From Afipia sp. GAS231 (GTDB lineage: Bacteria; Pseudomonadota; Alphaproteobacteria; Rhizobiales; Xanthobacteraceae), in contig NZ_LT629703.1 in the NCBI RefSeq assembly GCF_900103365.1, positions 1,860,001 to 1,924,000 of the forward strand: a stretch of DNA of 64,000 nt, read 5' to 3'. Each line of letters begins with the position of its first letter. The first letter of the stretch is position 1. The notes under the pieces were generated by a model. That model was not told where the DNA came from. It was given only the letters and a program-made list of their open reading frames with translations, and ran no database searches. The position numbers were made by a program, and so were the translations under genes. Below, in pieces: positions 41,151 through 51,418 of this stretch.

Positions 41151-42248
41151 CTACGAACGGCTGGCCGATTCCGGAATCGGCAACGAGCCTGCGCCTTCAG
41201 CCCCGAAACGGGTGCGCCGATATTCGGTCGGCGTCAGCCCGGTATGGACCTTGAACGCGCGATTGAACGGCCCGATCGAACCGAAGCCAGCGTCGAGCGC
41301 GATCGTCAGGATCGGCACTTCGGCCTGGCTGGGGTCGGCCAATGCGGCTTCCGCTTCGGCCAGCCGGTAGCCGTTGACGAAGGCGCTAAAATTCCGGTGG
41401 CCAAGTTGTCCATTAATCAGGCGACGCAACCGGTACTCCTGAACGCCGAGGGTTTGTGACAGCGAGGTGATGCTCAGGCTGTCGTCGCGATAGGCCCTGC
41501 CCTCCACCATCAGCCTGCCGAGCTGCGCAAGCAGGACGGCGTCCTGCCCGGTAGCTGATCGCACCTGCTGCGGTTCGGCCCCGACGGACGGGGCCGAACC
41601 GTCTTGTGGCGACGCTGGTGCGAGTTGTTGCCTGATCAACAGAGATAGTCGCAGCCACGCATACACAAAGATGAACGCCATCAGGCCGATCGCGTTAAAG
41701 AGACTGTAAGGGGGCTTGCCCAGCGTGCCCGGCCATATCCGCTGCGACACGATGATGGAGGCGATATAGAACGCCGTGATCACCGCGAACTCGACGCGGA
41801 GCTGACGCCGCCATTCCACCAGATCCCCGGCCCGGCCGGCCAACGCATGCCAGACGCCGAGCGCGACGAACAGCAGCGACGAAGCCTCCTGCACGGCCAC
41901 GACGGCTGGCGGCCAACCATACATTTCCCGCCAGGCGAGGCCGGCGAGCCAGAGCCAGGCGAGAGCGTGATACCAGCGTGCCTTGAAGTCATCATCGAAC
42001 AGCGCCGCCGCCATGATCCAGAACACCGCCGGCGTTGCGATGCAAAGAATGTGGATCGGGATTTTCAGACGCATGTCGAGCGTCAAGAAGCCGGGCGCCG
42101 AATCGATCACGAACGCCGCTGTGCCGAGGAAAAGCAGCGCGGAGTAGCGGCTTAACCGGCTGGTTCGCAGGTCGCGGGCGACGAGAAACACGATAAGGAA
42201 GAGAATGGCAATCGTCCCTCCTCGCAATGCGGCTTCAAGGGTCGACAT
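41151..42248 (-). CDS. Membrane-anchored AraC-family regulator
   Basis: 365 residues. The N-terminal 220 residues contain about six or seven hydrophobic spans (IAILFLIVFLVARDL to LMAFIFVYAWLRLSLLI); the C-terminal 100 form an AraC/XylS DNA-binding domain (SITSLSQTLGVQEYRLRRLINGQLGHRNFSAFVNGYRLAEAEAALAD, then ALDAGFGSIGPFNRAFKVHTGLTPTEYRR). Such proteins sense a membrane or periplasmic cue. ATG 42248 is chosen; a TTG at 42311 is the only earlier option. It lies upstream of the hydroxylase gene on the same strand and may regulate it. Confidence 0.88.
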   Translation of the reverse strand: MSTLEAALRGGTIAILFLIVFLVARDLRTSRLSRYSALLFLGTAAFVIDSAPGFLTLDMRLKIPIHILCIATPAVFWIMAAALFDDDFKARWYHALAWLWLAGLAWREMYGWPPAVVAVQEASSLLFVALGVWHALAGRAGDLVEWRRQLRVEFAVITAFYIASIIVSQRIWPGTLGKPPYSLFNAIGLMAFIFVYAWLRLSLLIRQQLAPASPQDGSAPSVGAEPQQVRSATGQDAVLLAQLGRLMVEGRAYRDDSLSITSLSQTLGVQEYRLRRLINGQLGHRNFSAFVNGYRLAEAEAALADPSQAEVPILTIALDAGFGSIGPFNRAFKVHTGLTPTEYRRTRFGAEGAGSLPIPESASRS

Positions 42249-42347
42249 GAGTTGCGCCGGTTGATTGTCGTGCCGAGACAGAGAAACTGACTCTGTCGCA
42301 GGTGTCAACAAGCCGCAGCGGAGATACGATCCGTCCAGCGAATTCCG

Positions 42348-42773
42348 CTAGTAACACCGCACGATGTTGACGGTGTGATCCTTGCCGCCAGCGCCTGGGA
42401 CCGTCACGGTCTCTGCGGGGCACTGCGTCACATAGGCCCGCTCGGACGGCACGACATTCGGCGGATACCGATGCGCCCAATCCCAGGGAACGTCATAGGT
42501 GGAAGGGTAATGAATATCGTTCGAGAGCGGCGGCGGAACGTCGGCGATGGCTTCGCCGTTTGATGGCCCATCGTAGTAGCCCGCCGGCCAGTACGTGACA
42601 TCGGTGTTTCGTCGGTGATGCCGCGGGCCGAATGGCGAATGGGGGATCGCGCGCGCCGAAGTGAAGCCTCCACCATGCGCGCCGCCCGACCTCGCAGACG
42701 TCTCGTTACCAGCAAACATCAGCGCAATAGCGGCAAGCGACCCGACCAGCGCTCCGTACCTTCCATACGTCAT
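42348..42773 (-). CDS. Secreted protein, 141 residues, function unknown
   Basis: Signal peptide MTYGRYGALVGSLAAIALMFAGNETSA, then a Gly/His-rich stretch (SGGAHGGGFTSARAIPHSPFGPRHHRR) and a C-terminal region with YVTQCPAETVTVPGAGGKDHTVNIVRCY, where two cysteines flank a beta-hairpin-like segment. The C-terminal motif (CPxETVxVP.....xVNxxRCY) recurs in exported Bradyrhizobium proteins of unknown role. ATG 42773 gives the clean signal peptide. Promoter and partners are not evident. Confidence 0.72.
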   Translation of the reverse strand: MTYGRYGALVGSLAAIALMFAGNETSARSGGAHGGGFTSARAIPHSPFGPRHHRRNTDVTYWPAGYYDGPSNGEAIADVPPPLSNDIHYPSTYDVPWDWAHRYPPNVVPSERAYVTQCPAETVTVPGAGGKDHTVNIVRCY

Positions 42774-42857
42774 GGCACGCACCTGTTTTTGGGTGGCCGA
42801 GCAAAATCCTGCGGGAACGCTAGGCCCGGCCTCCGGCACCCGCAAACATAACCCTAA

Positions 42858-43856
42858 CTATTGGTTAATGCGTCCACGCCGGCGCGGTTCCTGCGACTGC
42901 TCCGCGGTGCGCAGATGATCCAGCACCATCCGGCCGGTGCCGGAAAGTTGTGTTGCTTCGCGCACCACGATCTTCAGTTCCCGCTTCGCCCAGTCGTCGC
43001 GCAGCGGGATCGCGCGCAGGCCCATGCCAGCGCCGATCACCTCGAAGGCGCGATCCGGAATAAGCCCGATGCCCATGTCGGCCTGCACCATCCGGCACAC
43101 CGCGTCGAAGCCGGGCACGTTGATGCGCAGCCGCATCGACTTGCCGGCCTGACTCGCCGCATATTGCGAGCGCAGGTAGATCGAACTCGCGGCATGCAGC
43201 CCGATATGGTCGTAGTCGAGCGTGTCCGCGAACAGGATATCGGCGCGCGCGCTCAGTGGATGATCCGACCGCACCACCACGGCGAGATGATCGTAGCGAT
43301 AGTGAAACGCCTCCAGCGCGCGCGTCTCGGCCTCGCCCGAGCAGATGCCGATCTCGGCAGCGCCCTCCTCGATGCCGCGCACCACGTGCCCGCTCGGCCG
43401 CTCCTGCAGGTCGACCCGCAGCAGTTCATGCGCGCTGAAGAACGCCTGGAGATCCTCGGGCAGGAACTGCACGATCGCCGACAGGTTCGCCAGCATGCGG
43501 ACATGGCCGCGGACGCCTTGCGAATATTCCGACAGTTCGACCGCGATCTTTTCGACATTGAGCAGCGTGACGCGGGCATGGTGCAGCAGCGCCTCGCCGG
43601 CCGGCGTCAACGCCATGCCCTTGGACAACCGCCGGAACAGCGTGACGCCGAAGGCTAGTTCAAAATCGTTCATCCGCTTGGAGACGGCCGAGGCTGCGAT
43701 GCCCTCGCGCTGCGCCGCCCGCGTCAGGTTCTGCTCTTCGCACACGGCCATGAACAGGCGCAGCGTGGTCAGATCGATCCGGCGCGTCAGCGCGGCTTCG
43801 GAAAGCCCGATGGTGCGGTCACGGGGAGCAGCAAGATCGAGGGTTTCGAGCGACAT
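42858..43856 (-). CDS. LysR-type transcriptional regulator
   Basis: 332 residues with a roughly 27-residue N-terminal extension before the helix-turn-helix (IDLTTLRLFMAVCEEQNLTRAAQREGIAASAVSKRMNDFE). The effector domain contains VRMLANLSAIVQFLPEDLQAFF and MVQADMGIGLIPDRAFE. It lies downstream of the old-yellow-enzyme gene on the same strand, separated by a dispersed palindrome. Targets are unknown; the oxidoreductase at 44096 is the nearest candidate. The C-terminus is basic (PRRRGRINQ). Confidence 0.88.
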   Translation of the reverse strand: MSLETLDLAAPRDRTIGLSEAALTRRIDLTTLRLFMAVCEEQNLTRAAQREGIAASAVSKRMNDFELAFGVTLFRRLSKGMALTPAGEALLHHARVTLLNVEKIAVELSEYSQGVRGHVRMLANLSAIVQFLPEDLQAFFSAHELLRVDLQERPSGHVVRGIEEGAAEIGICSGEAETRALEAFHYRYDHLAVVVRSDHPLSARADILFADTLDYDHIGLHAASSIYLRSQYAASQAGKSMRLRINVPGFDAVCRMVQADMGIGLIPDRAFEVIGAGMGLRAIPLRDDWAKRELKIVVREATQLSGTGRMVLDHLRTAEQSQEPRRRGRINQ

Positions 43857-44000
43857 GGGACGTCCTGGGGTTCGCGGACGTCGGGACGTTACAAGCATCT
43901 ACGGAGCGGAAAATATCAATTAGGTGAGCGCTGGGTCGCGAGAGTGGGAAATGATTCTAATCGGCGCCCGAATGGCCGAATTTCATTCCAACTCCATCAT

Positions 44001-44085
44001 CGTCATTGCGAGGAGCGAAGCGACGAAGCAATCCATTCTTTCTTTGCGCGGTGGGATGGATTGCTTCGCTGCGCTCGCAATGACG
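44001..44085. repeat. Dispersed palindrome CGTCATTGCGAG...CTCGCAATGACG, compact copy
   Basis: 85 bp. Outer arms CGTCATTGCGAGGAGCGAAGC and its near inverse, inner arms GAAGCAATCCAT / ATGGATTGCTTC. It is the uninterrupted version of the element at 22615-22734. It begins 10 bp beyond the stop of the oxidoreductase at 44096 and could act as a 3-prime mRNA hairpin. Confidence 0.88.
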
Positions 44086-44095
44086 ATTGGAGCAC

Positions 44096-45292
44096 TCACC
44101 CGCGACGTGTCACCACGCCGGTCGGCGTTGCAAAACCCTCCAGCGTCCGGATGCGCTTTTCGAGCCACCAGCCATATTCGGGCGACCAGTCCTCGAAGCG
44201 CGTGTTGATCCCGAGATCGTGCGCCCAATGCTGCGCGATGTTGGGATTGAACTGCGACTGGCGGCCGATCGCGATCAGGTCGGCCTGCCCGTTCTGCAGG
44301 ATCGCCTCGGCCTGCTGCGCCTCGAGAATGATGCCGACCGCCATGGTGGTGACATCGGCTTCGTTGCGGACGCGTTCCGCAAACGGAACCTGGAACCCGA
44401 GGCTGCGCGGCACCTGCGCCGCGGTCGCAGCACCGGCGATGCCGCCGGAAGAGCAATCGATCACGTCGACGCCGCGCGCTTTCAGTTCGCGCGCGAACAC
44501 GACGGTGTCATCCATGTTCCAGCCTTCCTGCGTGCCGTCGACCGACGAGACGCGGACGAACAGCGGCATCGTATCCGGCATTTCGCGGCGCACCGCTTCG
44601 GCGATCTCCAGCGGCAAGCGCATGCGCCCGGCGCGGTCGCCGCCATATTCGTCGTTGCGGGTGTTGGAGACCGGCGACAGGAACGAGGCTAAGAGATAGC
44701 CGTGCGCGGTGTGGATTTCGATGGTGTCGAAACCCGCAGCCACCGCATTCCGCGCCGCCTTGGCCCAGGTGCCGACCATCGCCCTGCACTCTTCCGTCGT
44801 CAGTTGCCGCGGCGTCAGCCAGCCCTTGGCAACCGGCTCGGCGGTCGGCCCGACCGGCTGCCAGATCTTGTCGCCGGCTTTGAGGTTTTCTTCCGTCAGC
44901 GGTCCCATGCCCTGCATCGCGGTTTGCGAGGAGGACTTGCGGCCGCCATGGGCCAGCTGAATGCCGATCGCGGTGCCCTGCCGCTTCATGAAAGCGATCA
45001 GCGGTTTGAAACTCTCGACCTGCGCATCGTTCCAGATGCCGAGGTCATGCTCGTTGATCAGCCCGATCTCCTCGACACCGGTTGCCTCGACGAAGACGAG
45101 ACCAAAACCGCCGAGCGCATAGCGGCCGAGATGCACGACGTGAAAGGTACCGCAGGTGTTGCCGGGCTCGGCTCGATAATGAACCATCGGCGGCACCACG
45201 AGGCGATTTTTCAGCGTCAGGCCGCGGATCGCGAGCGGCTGGAACAGCATCGGCGATTGTCCCTGGCTGCCGTTGGTCGAACCGTCCATCAT
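44096..45292 (-). CDS. NADH:flavin oxidoreductase, old yellow enzyme family (YqjM-like)
   Basis: 398-residue FMN barrel. LFQPLAIRGLTLKNRLVVPPMVHY is the N-terminal FMN segment, IGIQLAHGGRKSS the QLxHxGR motif, EIHTAHGYLLASFLSPVSNTRNDEYGGDRAGRMRLPLEIAEAVR the core substrate/FMN region, and IAIGRQSQFNPN the phosphate site. Such enzymes reduce activated C=C bonds with NAD(P)H. The start is either of two adjacent ATG codons; the second (45289) has the better spacing from AGGGAG. No pathway partner is evident beside it. Confidence 0.93.
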   Translation of the reverse strand: MMDGSTNGSQGQSPMLFQPLAIRGLTLKNRLVVPPMVHYRAEPGNTCGTFHVVHLGRYALGGFGLVFVEATGVEEIGLINEHDLGIWNDAQVESFKPLIAFMKRQGTAIGIQLAHGGRKSSSQTAMQGMGPLTEENLKAGDKIWQPVGPTAEPVAKGWLTPRQLTTEECRAMVGTWAKAARNAVAAGFDTIEIHTAHGYLLASFLSPVSNTRNDEYGGDRAGRMRLPLEIAEAVRREMPDTMPLFVRVSSVDGTQEGWNMDDTVVFARELKARGVDVIDCSSGGIAGAATAAQVPRSLGFQVPFAERVRNEADVTTMAVGIILEAQQAEAILQNGQADLIAIGRQSQFNPNIAQHWAHDLGINTRFEDWSPEYGWWLEKRIRTLEGFATPTGVVTRRG

Positions 45293-45395
45293 TCGCTCCC
45301 TTGCGGATTGTTGTTATTGGTTGCGCCGCCCGATCGGGTGGCCGAGGCCGCCGATTAAAAATGCCCCGCGCGATCGCGTCAATGCGCCGTTTCAG

Positions 45396-45432
45396 CCAGG
45401 GCCCGTTCCGATCGAATCGGAACGGGCCCTGG
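45396..45432 (+). terminator. 17-bp perfect hairpin with T-rich tail
   Basis: CCAGGGCCCGTTCCGAT pairs perfectly with ATCGGAACGGGCCCTGG around a three-base loop; TTTCTTATTTT follows on the plus strand. In form it is a strong Rho-independent terminator for plus-strand transcription, yet no plus-strand gene precedes it. It lies after the acyltransferase on the minus strand, where it lacks a U-tract. Confidence 0.6.
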
Positions 45433-45443
45433 TTTCTTATTTT

Positions 45444-45490
45444 GACGTGTTTTCTTAACGCGAACCGGTGCCCACTTCGCTCGAAAACGC
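45444..45490. repeat. Dispersed 47-bp element, copy 2, inside the acyltransferase 3-prime end
   Basis: Matches the element at 12690-12736 over its whole length with a handful of differences. It supplies the last twelve codons and the stop of the acyltransferase (KAFSSEVGTGSR and TAA). Confidence 0.8.
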
Positions 45491-46513
45491 TTTAGCCGCC
45501 TGCGCCGGACGCAGAGCGCCAAGGCGCCGGCTCAACCTGAGCAACGGCCGCTCCACCGCGACGTTGAGCAGCAGGCCGAACGCGACGACGATGGCACTGG
45601 TGACGACCAAGAGCAGCAGCGGCGGAACCTGTGGGATCAGGCCAGCGACGGTCGTGCCTGCCAGCGTGACCGTCTCCACCTGCGCGAGATAAATCGAATA
45701 GGAGGCATCGCCCAGCCGCGCCAGCGCACGCTCTGGCCAAGATGGATGCGTGCGCTTACGGCTGACAAAGGCGGCCGCCGCTACCAGCAAGGCTGACGGA
45801 ATGCCGGATATGATGACGCGCTGGGTGGGATCCGCCGCCAGCACCGCCGCGATCGCACAGGCTACGGCAACCGGCATCGGCCAATCGACCCGGCCAGTCA
45901 CGAACACGCGCCCGACGATGACGCCGAGCACGAATTCGAGGATCAAGGGATCGACGAAGAACGCGTAATTTCCGAGCGCGGCTTCGACGCCCGGGATGCG
46001 CCCGACGATGGCGAGCGCGGAAAACAGCAACACGATGTTACGCCAGGGATCGCGCGTTGCCGCCATCAGCAGCGCGACCGCGAGGTAGAAGTACATCTCA
46101 TATTCGAGCGACCAGCCGACATAGACGACCGGCATTTCGCCATCGGTGAAGGCGGCGAAGGCCAGCGATTTGAGGATGTGGCGGGGCGTATACCAGTCGG
46201 TCGCGCCGAAGGTGGCCGGCAGCGTCACCGCCAGCACGGTGACGGCGAAGATCACGAAAAAATACGGCGGCACGATCCGCTCGACACGGCGGCGCAGGAA
46301 CTCCGCCGGCGTCAGTCCTCTGCCATCGGTCGCATAAAAAATGATGAAGCCGGAAATGACGAAGAACAGATCGACGCCGCGGCCGCCGTAGGACAGCACA
46401 AAGGAGATGGCGCTCTCGGGAACCTTGTGGCCGTCAGGAGCGACGCCCAGCGCATGAAAGGCGATGACGGCAACCGCCGCGATAAACCGGAGAATCTGGA
46501 TATGGACGAGCAT
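45455..46513 (-). CDS. Acyltransferase family 3 (OafA/NodX-like) membrane protein
   Basis: 352 residues with about ten spans. ILRFIAAVAVIAFHALGV carries the family His, then GGRGVDLFFVISGFIIFY, the R-rich RRRVERIVPPYFFVIF and WSLEYEMYFYL (the WSLxxE motif). Members O-acetylate or otherwise acylate polysaccharides, lipids or Nod factors. The final residues KAFSSEVGTGSR are encoded by a dispersed repeat and are not part of the family, so the original C-terminus was probably replaced. No glycan genes adjoin, so the target is unknown. Confidence 0.9.
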   Translation of the reverse strand: MLVHIQILRFIAAVAVIAFHALGVAPDGHKVPESAISFVLSYGGRGVDLFFVISGFIIFYATDGRGLTPAEFLRRRVERIVPPYFFVIFAVTVLAVTLPATFGATDWYTPRHILKSLAFAAFTDGEMPVVYVGWSLEYEMYFYLAVALLMAATRDPWRNIVLLFSALAIVGRIPGVEAALGNYAFFVDPLILEFVLGVIVGRVFVTGRVDWPMPVAVACAIAAVLAADPTQRVIISGIPSALLVAAAAFVSRKRTHPSWPERALARLGDASYSIYLAQVETVTLAGTTVAGLIPQVPPLLLLVVTSAIVVAFGLLLNVAVERPLLRLSRRLGALRPAQAAKAFSSEVGTGSR

Positions 46514-46705
46514 CCGTTGTCATTAACGCGCGGCGAGCAGCGGCTCCAAGGGAAATCGCGTGGTGTGAGCCGATTGAACTCAACGCAAAAACGCGGCGCA
46601 TCCCTGCGGCGTCGCCTGCCGTCGTTGGCATTTAAAGTCACGGAACCTATAGTGCCTGACGGGCGGCTGCTGGACCGTGCTGCGGAATTTTGTGGGAAGT
46701 GATCG

Positions 46706-47962
46706 ATGTCGGATGGGGTAACGGGCAAGCTGGCGGACGTCATCGTGCTTGGCGCCGGCGTGGTCGGCGTGTCCGCGGCCTATGTCGCGCGGCAGCGGGG
46801 CCTGTCGGTCATTCTGGTAGACCGGCGTGAGCCGGCTAGCGAGACCTCCTACGGCAATGCCGGCATTCTATCCAGCGGTTCGATCTTGCCGCTCAACCAG
46901 CCGTCACTCTGGAAGAGCCTGCCGAAATATCTGACCAACCGGCACCATGCACTGCGCTGGAATCCGGTCTGGTCCGCGCGCAATCTCGATTGGGTTGTCC
47001 GGTTTCTCGCCAACGCGACCCCGGCGCATACCAAGCCGCGGGCGACCGCGTTGCGTGCGCTGACCGGTGCCTCGCTAAAACTGCACCGGGAATGGATCGT
47101 CAAGGCGGGTGCGCCCGAGCGCATCCGTGAGACCGGCTGGCTCAAGGCCTGGCGCGGCGACGGCCTCGCGGCGGCCAAGGCGGAACAGGCGCTGCTGGCG
47201 GAATACGGCGTTCGCAGCGAAGTACTCGATCGCCAGGGAATATCGGCGCTCGAACCCAACATCCTGCCGGTCTACACGGTCGGGCTGCTGCACTCCGAGA
47301 CGGCGTCAGTGGATTCACCGGGCAATGTGGTGAAAGCCTATGCGCGCATGTATGCGGGTTTGGGCGGCGAGATCCGTCAGGCGGAGATCAGGTCGATCAT
47401 GCCCGACGGCGACGGTTGGCGCACGGTGCTTTCGGATGGCGAAATCCCCGCGCGTCACGTCGTCGTGGCGCTTGGCCCGTGGTCCGCCGACCTGTTGCGG
47501 CCGCTCGGCTATCGCGTTCCCCTGGCGTTTGAACGCGGCTACCATCGCGAATTCAAGCCGAACCCCGCGCGCTCGCTGCTGCGCCCGATCCACGACGCCG
47601 ACGGCGCCTTCCTGATGTCGCCGATGGAGAACGGCATTCGCGTCACCTCAGGCGTCGAACTGACGGCACGCGATGCACCCTCCTCCTATGCCCAACTCGA
47701 CATGGTGGTGCCGCTTGCCCGCAGCGTGGTCGAATTCGGCGAGGCCGTCGGCGAACCCTGGCGCGGTGCGCGGCCGACACTGCCGGACAGTTTGCCGATG
47801 ATCGGGCCCGCGCCACGGCACGTCGGCCTGTGGCTTGCCTTCGGCCATCAGCATATTGGTTTCACGACCGGCCCCGCGACCGGGGCCGCGATCGCGGCCA
47901 TGATCAGCGGCACGCAACCGCCGTTCGATGCCGCGCCGTTTTCGCCGGGGCGGTATCTTTGA
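46706..47962 (+). CDS. FAD-dependent oxidoreductase, D-amino-acid dehydrogenase (DadA) type
   Basis: 418 residues. GxGxxG site VIVLGAGVVGVSAAYVARQRGLSVILVDRREPASETSYGNAG, then the DAO fold with VVVALGPWSADLLRPLGYRVPL and the C-terminal FAD contact FGHQHIGFTTGPATGAAIAAMISG. It most resembles DadA-like D-amino-acid dehydrogenases, which feed electrons to the respiratory chain. It is a single gene, opposite to its neighbours, ending at a bidirectional terminator shared with leuA. The substrate range (D-amino acids, sarcosine or others) cannot be fixed. Confidence 0.88.
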   Translation: MSDGVTGKLADVIVLGAGVVGVSAAYVARQRGLSVILVDRREPASETSYGNAGILSSGSILPLNQPSLWKSLPKYLTNRHHALRWNPVWSARNLDWVVRFLANATPAHTKPRATALRALTGASLKLHREWIVKAGAPERIRETGWLKAWRGDGLAAAKAEQALLAEYGVRSEVLDRQGISALEPNILPVYTVGLLHSETASVDSPGNVVKAYARMYAGLGGEIRQAEIRSIMPDGDGWRTVLSDGEIPARHVVVALGPWSADLLRPLGYRVPLAFERGYHREFKPNPARSLLRPIHDADGAFLMSPMENGIRVTSGVELTARDAPSSYAQLDMVVPLARSVVEFGEAVGEPWRGARPTLPDSLPMIGPAPRHVGLWLAFGHQHIGFTTGPATGAAIAAMISGTQPPFDAAPFSPGRYL

Positions 47963-47984
47963 TCGGCAGCAGAATCCCATAGCA

Positions 47985-48013
47985 AAAACGCGGCGCTTTG
48001 GGCGCCGCGTTTT
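47985..48013. terminator. Bidirectional terminator between the DadA-type gene and leuA
   Basis: Perfect 12-bp stem AAAACGCGGCGC / GCGCCGCGTTTT with a five-base loop; T-runs on both strands. It lies 22 bp past the plus-strand stop and 23 bp past the leuA stop. Confidence 0.9.
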
Positions 48014-48036
48014 GTGGTGGGATTATCTTAGCGGCG

Positions 48037-49596
<1,560 letters not shown>

Positions 49597-49662
49597 TGGA
49601 AGCATTCCTTATGGGTCGTGCGCTGCATTTTTTGAGCGCTGAAGGGTCTGGTGATCTCGCTC

Positions 49663-49709
49663 AAAACCCCTGAGTGCCCAGGCGCAACCGCCCAGACGGC
49701 CCTCAGGGG
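49663..49709 (-). promoter_or_regulatory. Transcription attenuator of leuA
   Basis: On the minus strand CCCCTGAG (49709-49702, including the leader-peptide stop) pairs with CTCAGGGG (49674-49667), followed by TTTT. The intervening segment carries two near-repeats (CTGGGCGG and CCTGGGCA), which could form a competing structure. Placed directly after a run of Leu codons, this is a classical leucine attenuator. Confidence 0.8.
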
Positions 49710-49837
49710 CCGATAAGAAGCAGAAGCCCGCCGAGAAGGAGGGTGGGCAAGGACGCAGGCGGAATCGCGGGGGCAGTCATGGGGGCAGCCTTGGCCGCTC
49801 CACCCCGAACTCCCAACATTTCGCTGCGAATCAGCAT
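49703..49837 (-). CDS. Leucine-rich leader peptide upstream of leuA
   Basis: 44-residue peptide (start ATG 49837 with AAGGG seven bases upstream; ATG 49780 is a shorter alternative). Its end reads LPTLLLGGLLLLIGP then stop: eight Leu in the last 15 codons, written with a mixture of CTC, CTT, CTG and TTG. The stop codon lies within the first arm of the terminator hairpin. Shortage of charged tRNA-Leu should stall the ribosome there and let transcription enter leuA. It is not a functional protein. Confidence 0.8.
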   Translation of the reverse strand: MLIRSEMLGVRGGAAKAAPMTAPAIPPASLPTLLLGGLLLLIGP

Positions 49838-50014
49838 TGCCAGACCCTTGAGAAGCCGGAATCCTCGGCCAAAACCGTTGACGGTTCGTTGCCGGGACCT
49901 CACTTCCCCGCCGTTCTAGACGAGAAATATGACCGTCCGCAACGCCAAAAGATGGTCAGCAGGGATGACCTAATCGCCTCCGGCTCCATCCGGGTACGGG
50001 CCGCGGTATCCCAA

Positions 50015-51205
50015 TCACGCCTGCGCAGGCTCGGTTTTCGGCTCGGCCTGCGGCGCCTCGAACAAGTCAGGCACTTTCTTGTACCAGTCCAACAGCCGGG
50101 CCGCCGCCACCATGATCGCGATGCCGACCAGGCTGACGAAAAGCTGCTCGGCAATGCCCTTGGAATACTGGGTGAGGAGCCAGTGCGCCGAAAACGACAG
50201 GAATATTCCGAGGCAGAATATCGGCAGCGAATGCCGGCCGCAGGCCATCAGCGGCCATAGCCACTTCGACGTCAACGGCGGCCAGTTCTTCGGCACGAAC
50301 CGGACCACCACCAGAGCCAGCGCCAGGAAATGCGTGAAGCGCAGCATGTCGAGATCGGACTTGTCGATCGGATAGATCACCTTGATCAGCCACTTCGGCA
50401 CCAGCGACCCCAAAAAATCACTGTGCCAGGTCATCACGATCAGAAACGCAAACACAAGCCAGGCCACGGCCACCACGAACGCGGCGCGGGAGCGGATCAG
50501 AAATTGCAGATGGGCGATGCCGCCAAGACCGCACCAGGCGGCAAACACGAACAGCATCTGCCAGGCAAACGGATTGAAATACCAGCTCGACCCGGCCGGA
50601 TAGGACGGCAGGTTCCAGTCGAACCAGCGCGCCGCGATGTACAGCACGACCGAACCTGATAGCGCGAGCGCCGGACGCCTTATCAGGCACCACAGGATCA
50701 AGGGCGATGCGAACAATAGCGCCATATAGAGCGGCAACACGTCGAAATTGACCGGCTTGTACTTCAGCGACAGCGCCTGCCCGATCATCACGTCGGGATG
50801 CTGCAGAAAGTTGAAGACGTTGAATTCATTCTCGTACATCGGGTTGTCGGAACGCCTGGCGGTGCGTGCGACCTGCGCCGTAAAGAGCAGGAACAGGAAG
50901 ATGTGGGCGATGTACAATTGCCAGACCCGCTTCATCAGCCGCTTGGTGGCGGCCAGAAAATGGCCGCCACGCACCGCCGGACCGTAGATGAAGCCGGCGA
51001 GGTAGCCGGAGATGAACACGAAGAACTCGGCCGCATCGCTGAAGCCGTAATTGCGCAGTGTCAGCCAGCTGACGATGTCGTGCGGAATATGGTCGAGAAA
51101 AACCATCCACTGCCCGATGCCACGAAACAGATCGAGCCGCAGGTCGCGTTCGGGCGGCCGCAGGGCGGATAGATCCTGCTGGTTGGCGGAAATGATCTGG
51201 TCCAT
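50015..51205 (-). CDS. opgC: OpgC-type acyltransferase (periplasmic glucan modification)
   Basis: 396-residue membrane protein with about ten spans. RDLRLDLFRGIGQWMVFLDHIPHD is the OpgC N-terminal motif (LDxxRGxxxxxIFxxH-like), followed by YGFSDAAEFFVFISGYLAGFIYG and CGRHSLPIFCLGIFLSFSAHWLL. OpgC proteins succinylate osmoregulated periplasmic glucans. The C-terminus is Glu/Pro/Ala-rich. Glucan synthase genes are not adjacent. Ribosome site upstream of 51205 is weak. Confidence 0.88.
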   Translation of the reverse strand: MDQIISANQQDLSALRPPERDLRLDLFRGIGQWMVFLDHIPHDIVSWLTLRNYGFSDAAEFFVFISGYLAGFIYGPAVRGGHFLAATKRLMKRVWQLYIAHIFLFLLFTAQVARTARRSDNPMYENEFNVFNFLQHPDVMIGQALSLKYKPVNFDVLPLYMALLFASPLILWCLIRRPALALSGSVVLYIAARWFDWNLPSYPAGSSWYFNPFAWQMLFVFAAWCGLGGIAHLQFLIRSRAAFVVAVAWLVFAFLIVMTWHSDFLGSLVPKWLIKVIYPIDKSDLDMLRFTHFLALALVVVRFVPKNWPPLTSKWLWPLMACGRHSLPIFCLGIFLSFSAHWLLTQYSKGIAEQLFVSLVGIAIMVAAARLLDWYKKVPDLFEAPQAEPKTEPAQA

Positions 51206-51323
51206 GGCGAGTGACCCCGTTTAGTAGAAGCCGGTGGCAATTCGTTGGCGCAGCCTGCTGCGAATCCGGCACCGTGCATGGTATACCGCAACGAAGGCGT
51301 AGCCGGTGGGCAAAGCGATAGTA

Positions 51324-51362
51324 CCGTAGGGTGGGCAAAGGCGCTTTTGCGCCATGCCCACC
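51324..51362. repeat. Dispersed palindrome CCGTAGGGTGGGCAAAGGCGC...TGCCCACC
   Basis: GTGGGCAAAGGCGC and GCGCCATGCCCAC form an imperfect hairpin around TTTT. It is related in its CGTAGGGTGG end to the element at 40048 and is a common dispersed type in these genomes. It lies upstream of opgC; no gene is seen in the 213-bp gap around it. Confidence 0.7.
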
Positions 51363-51418
51363 ATGCATCGACAGATCGCATCAGATCTGGGGGGCACGCT
51401 TAGGCTCACATCGCCAAC

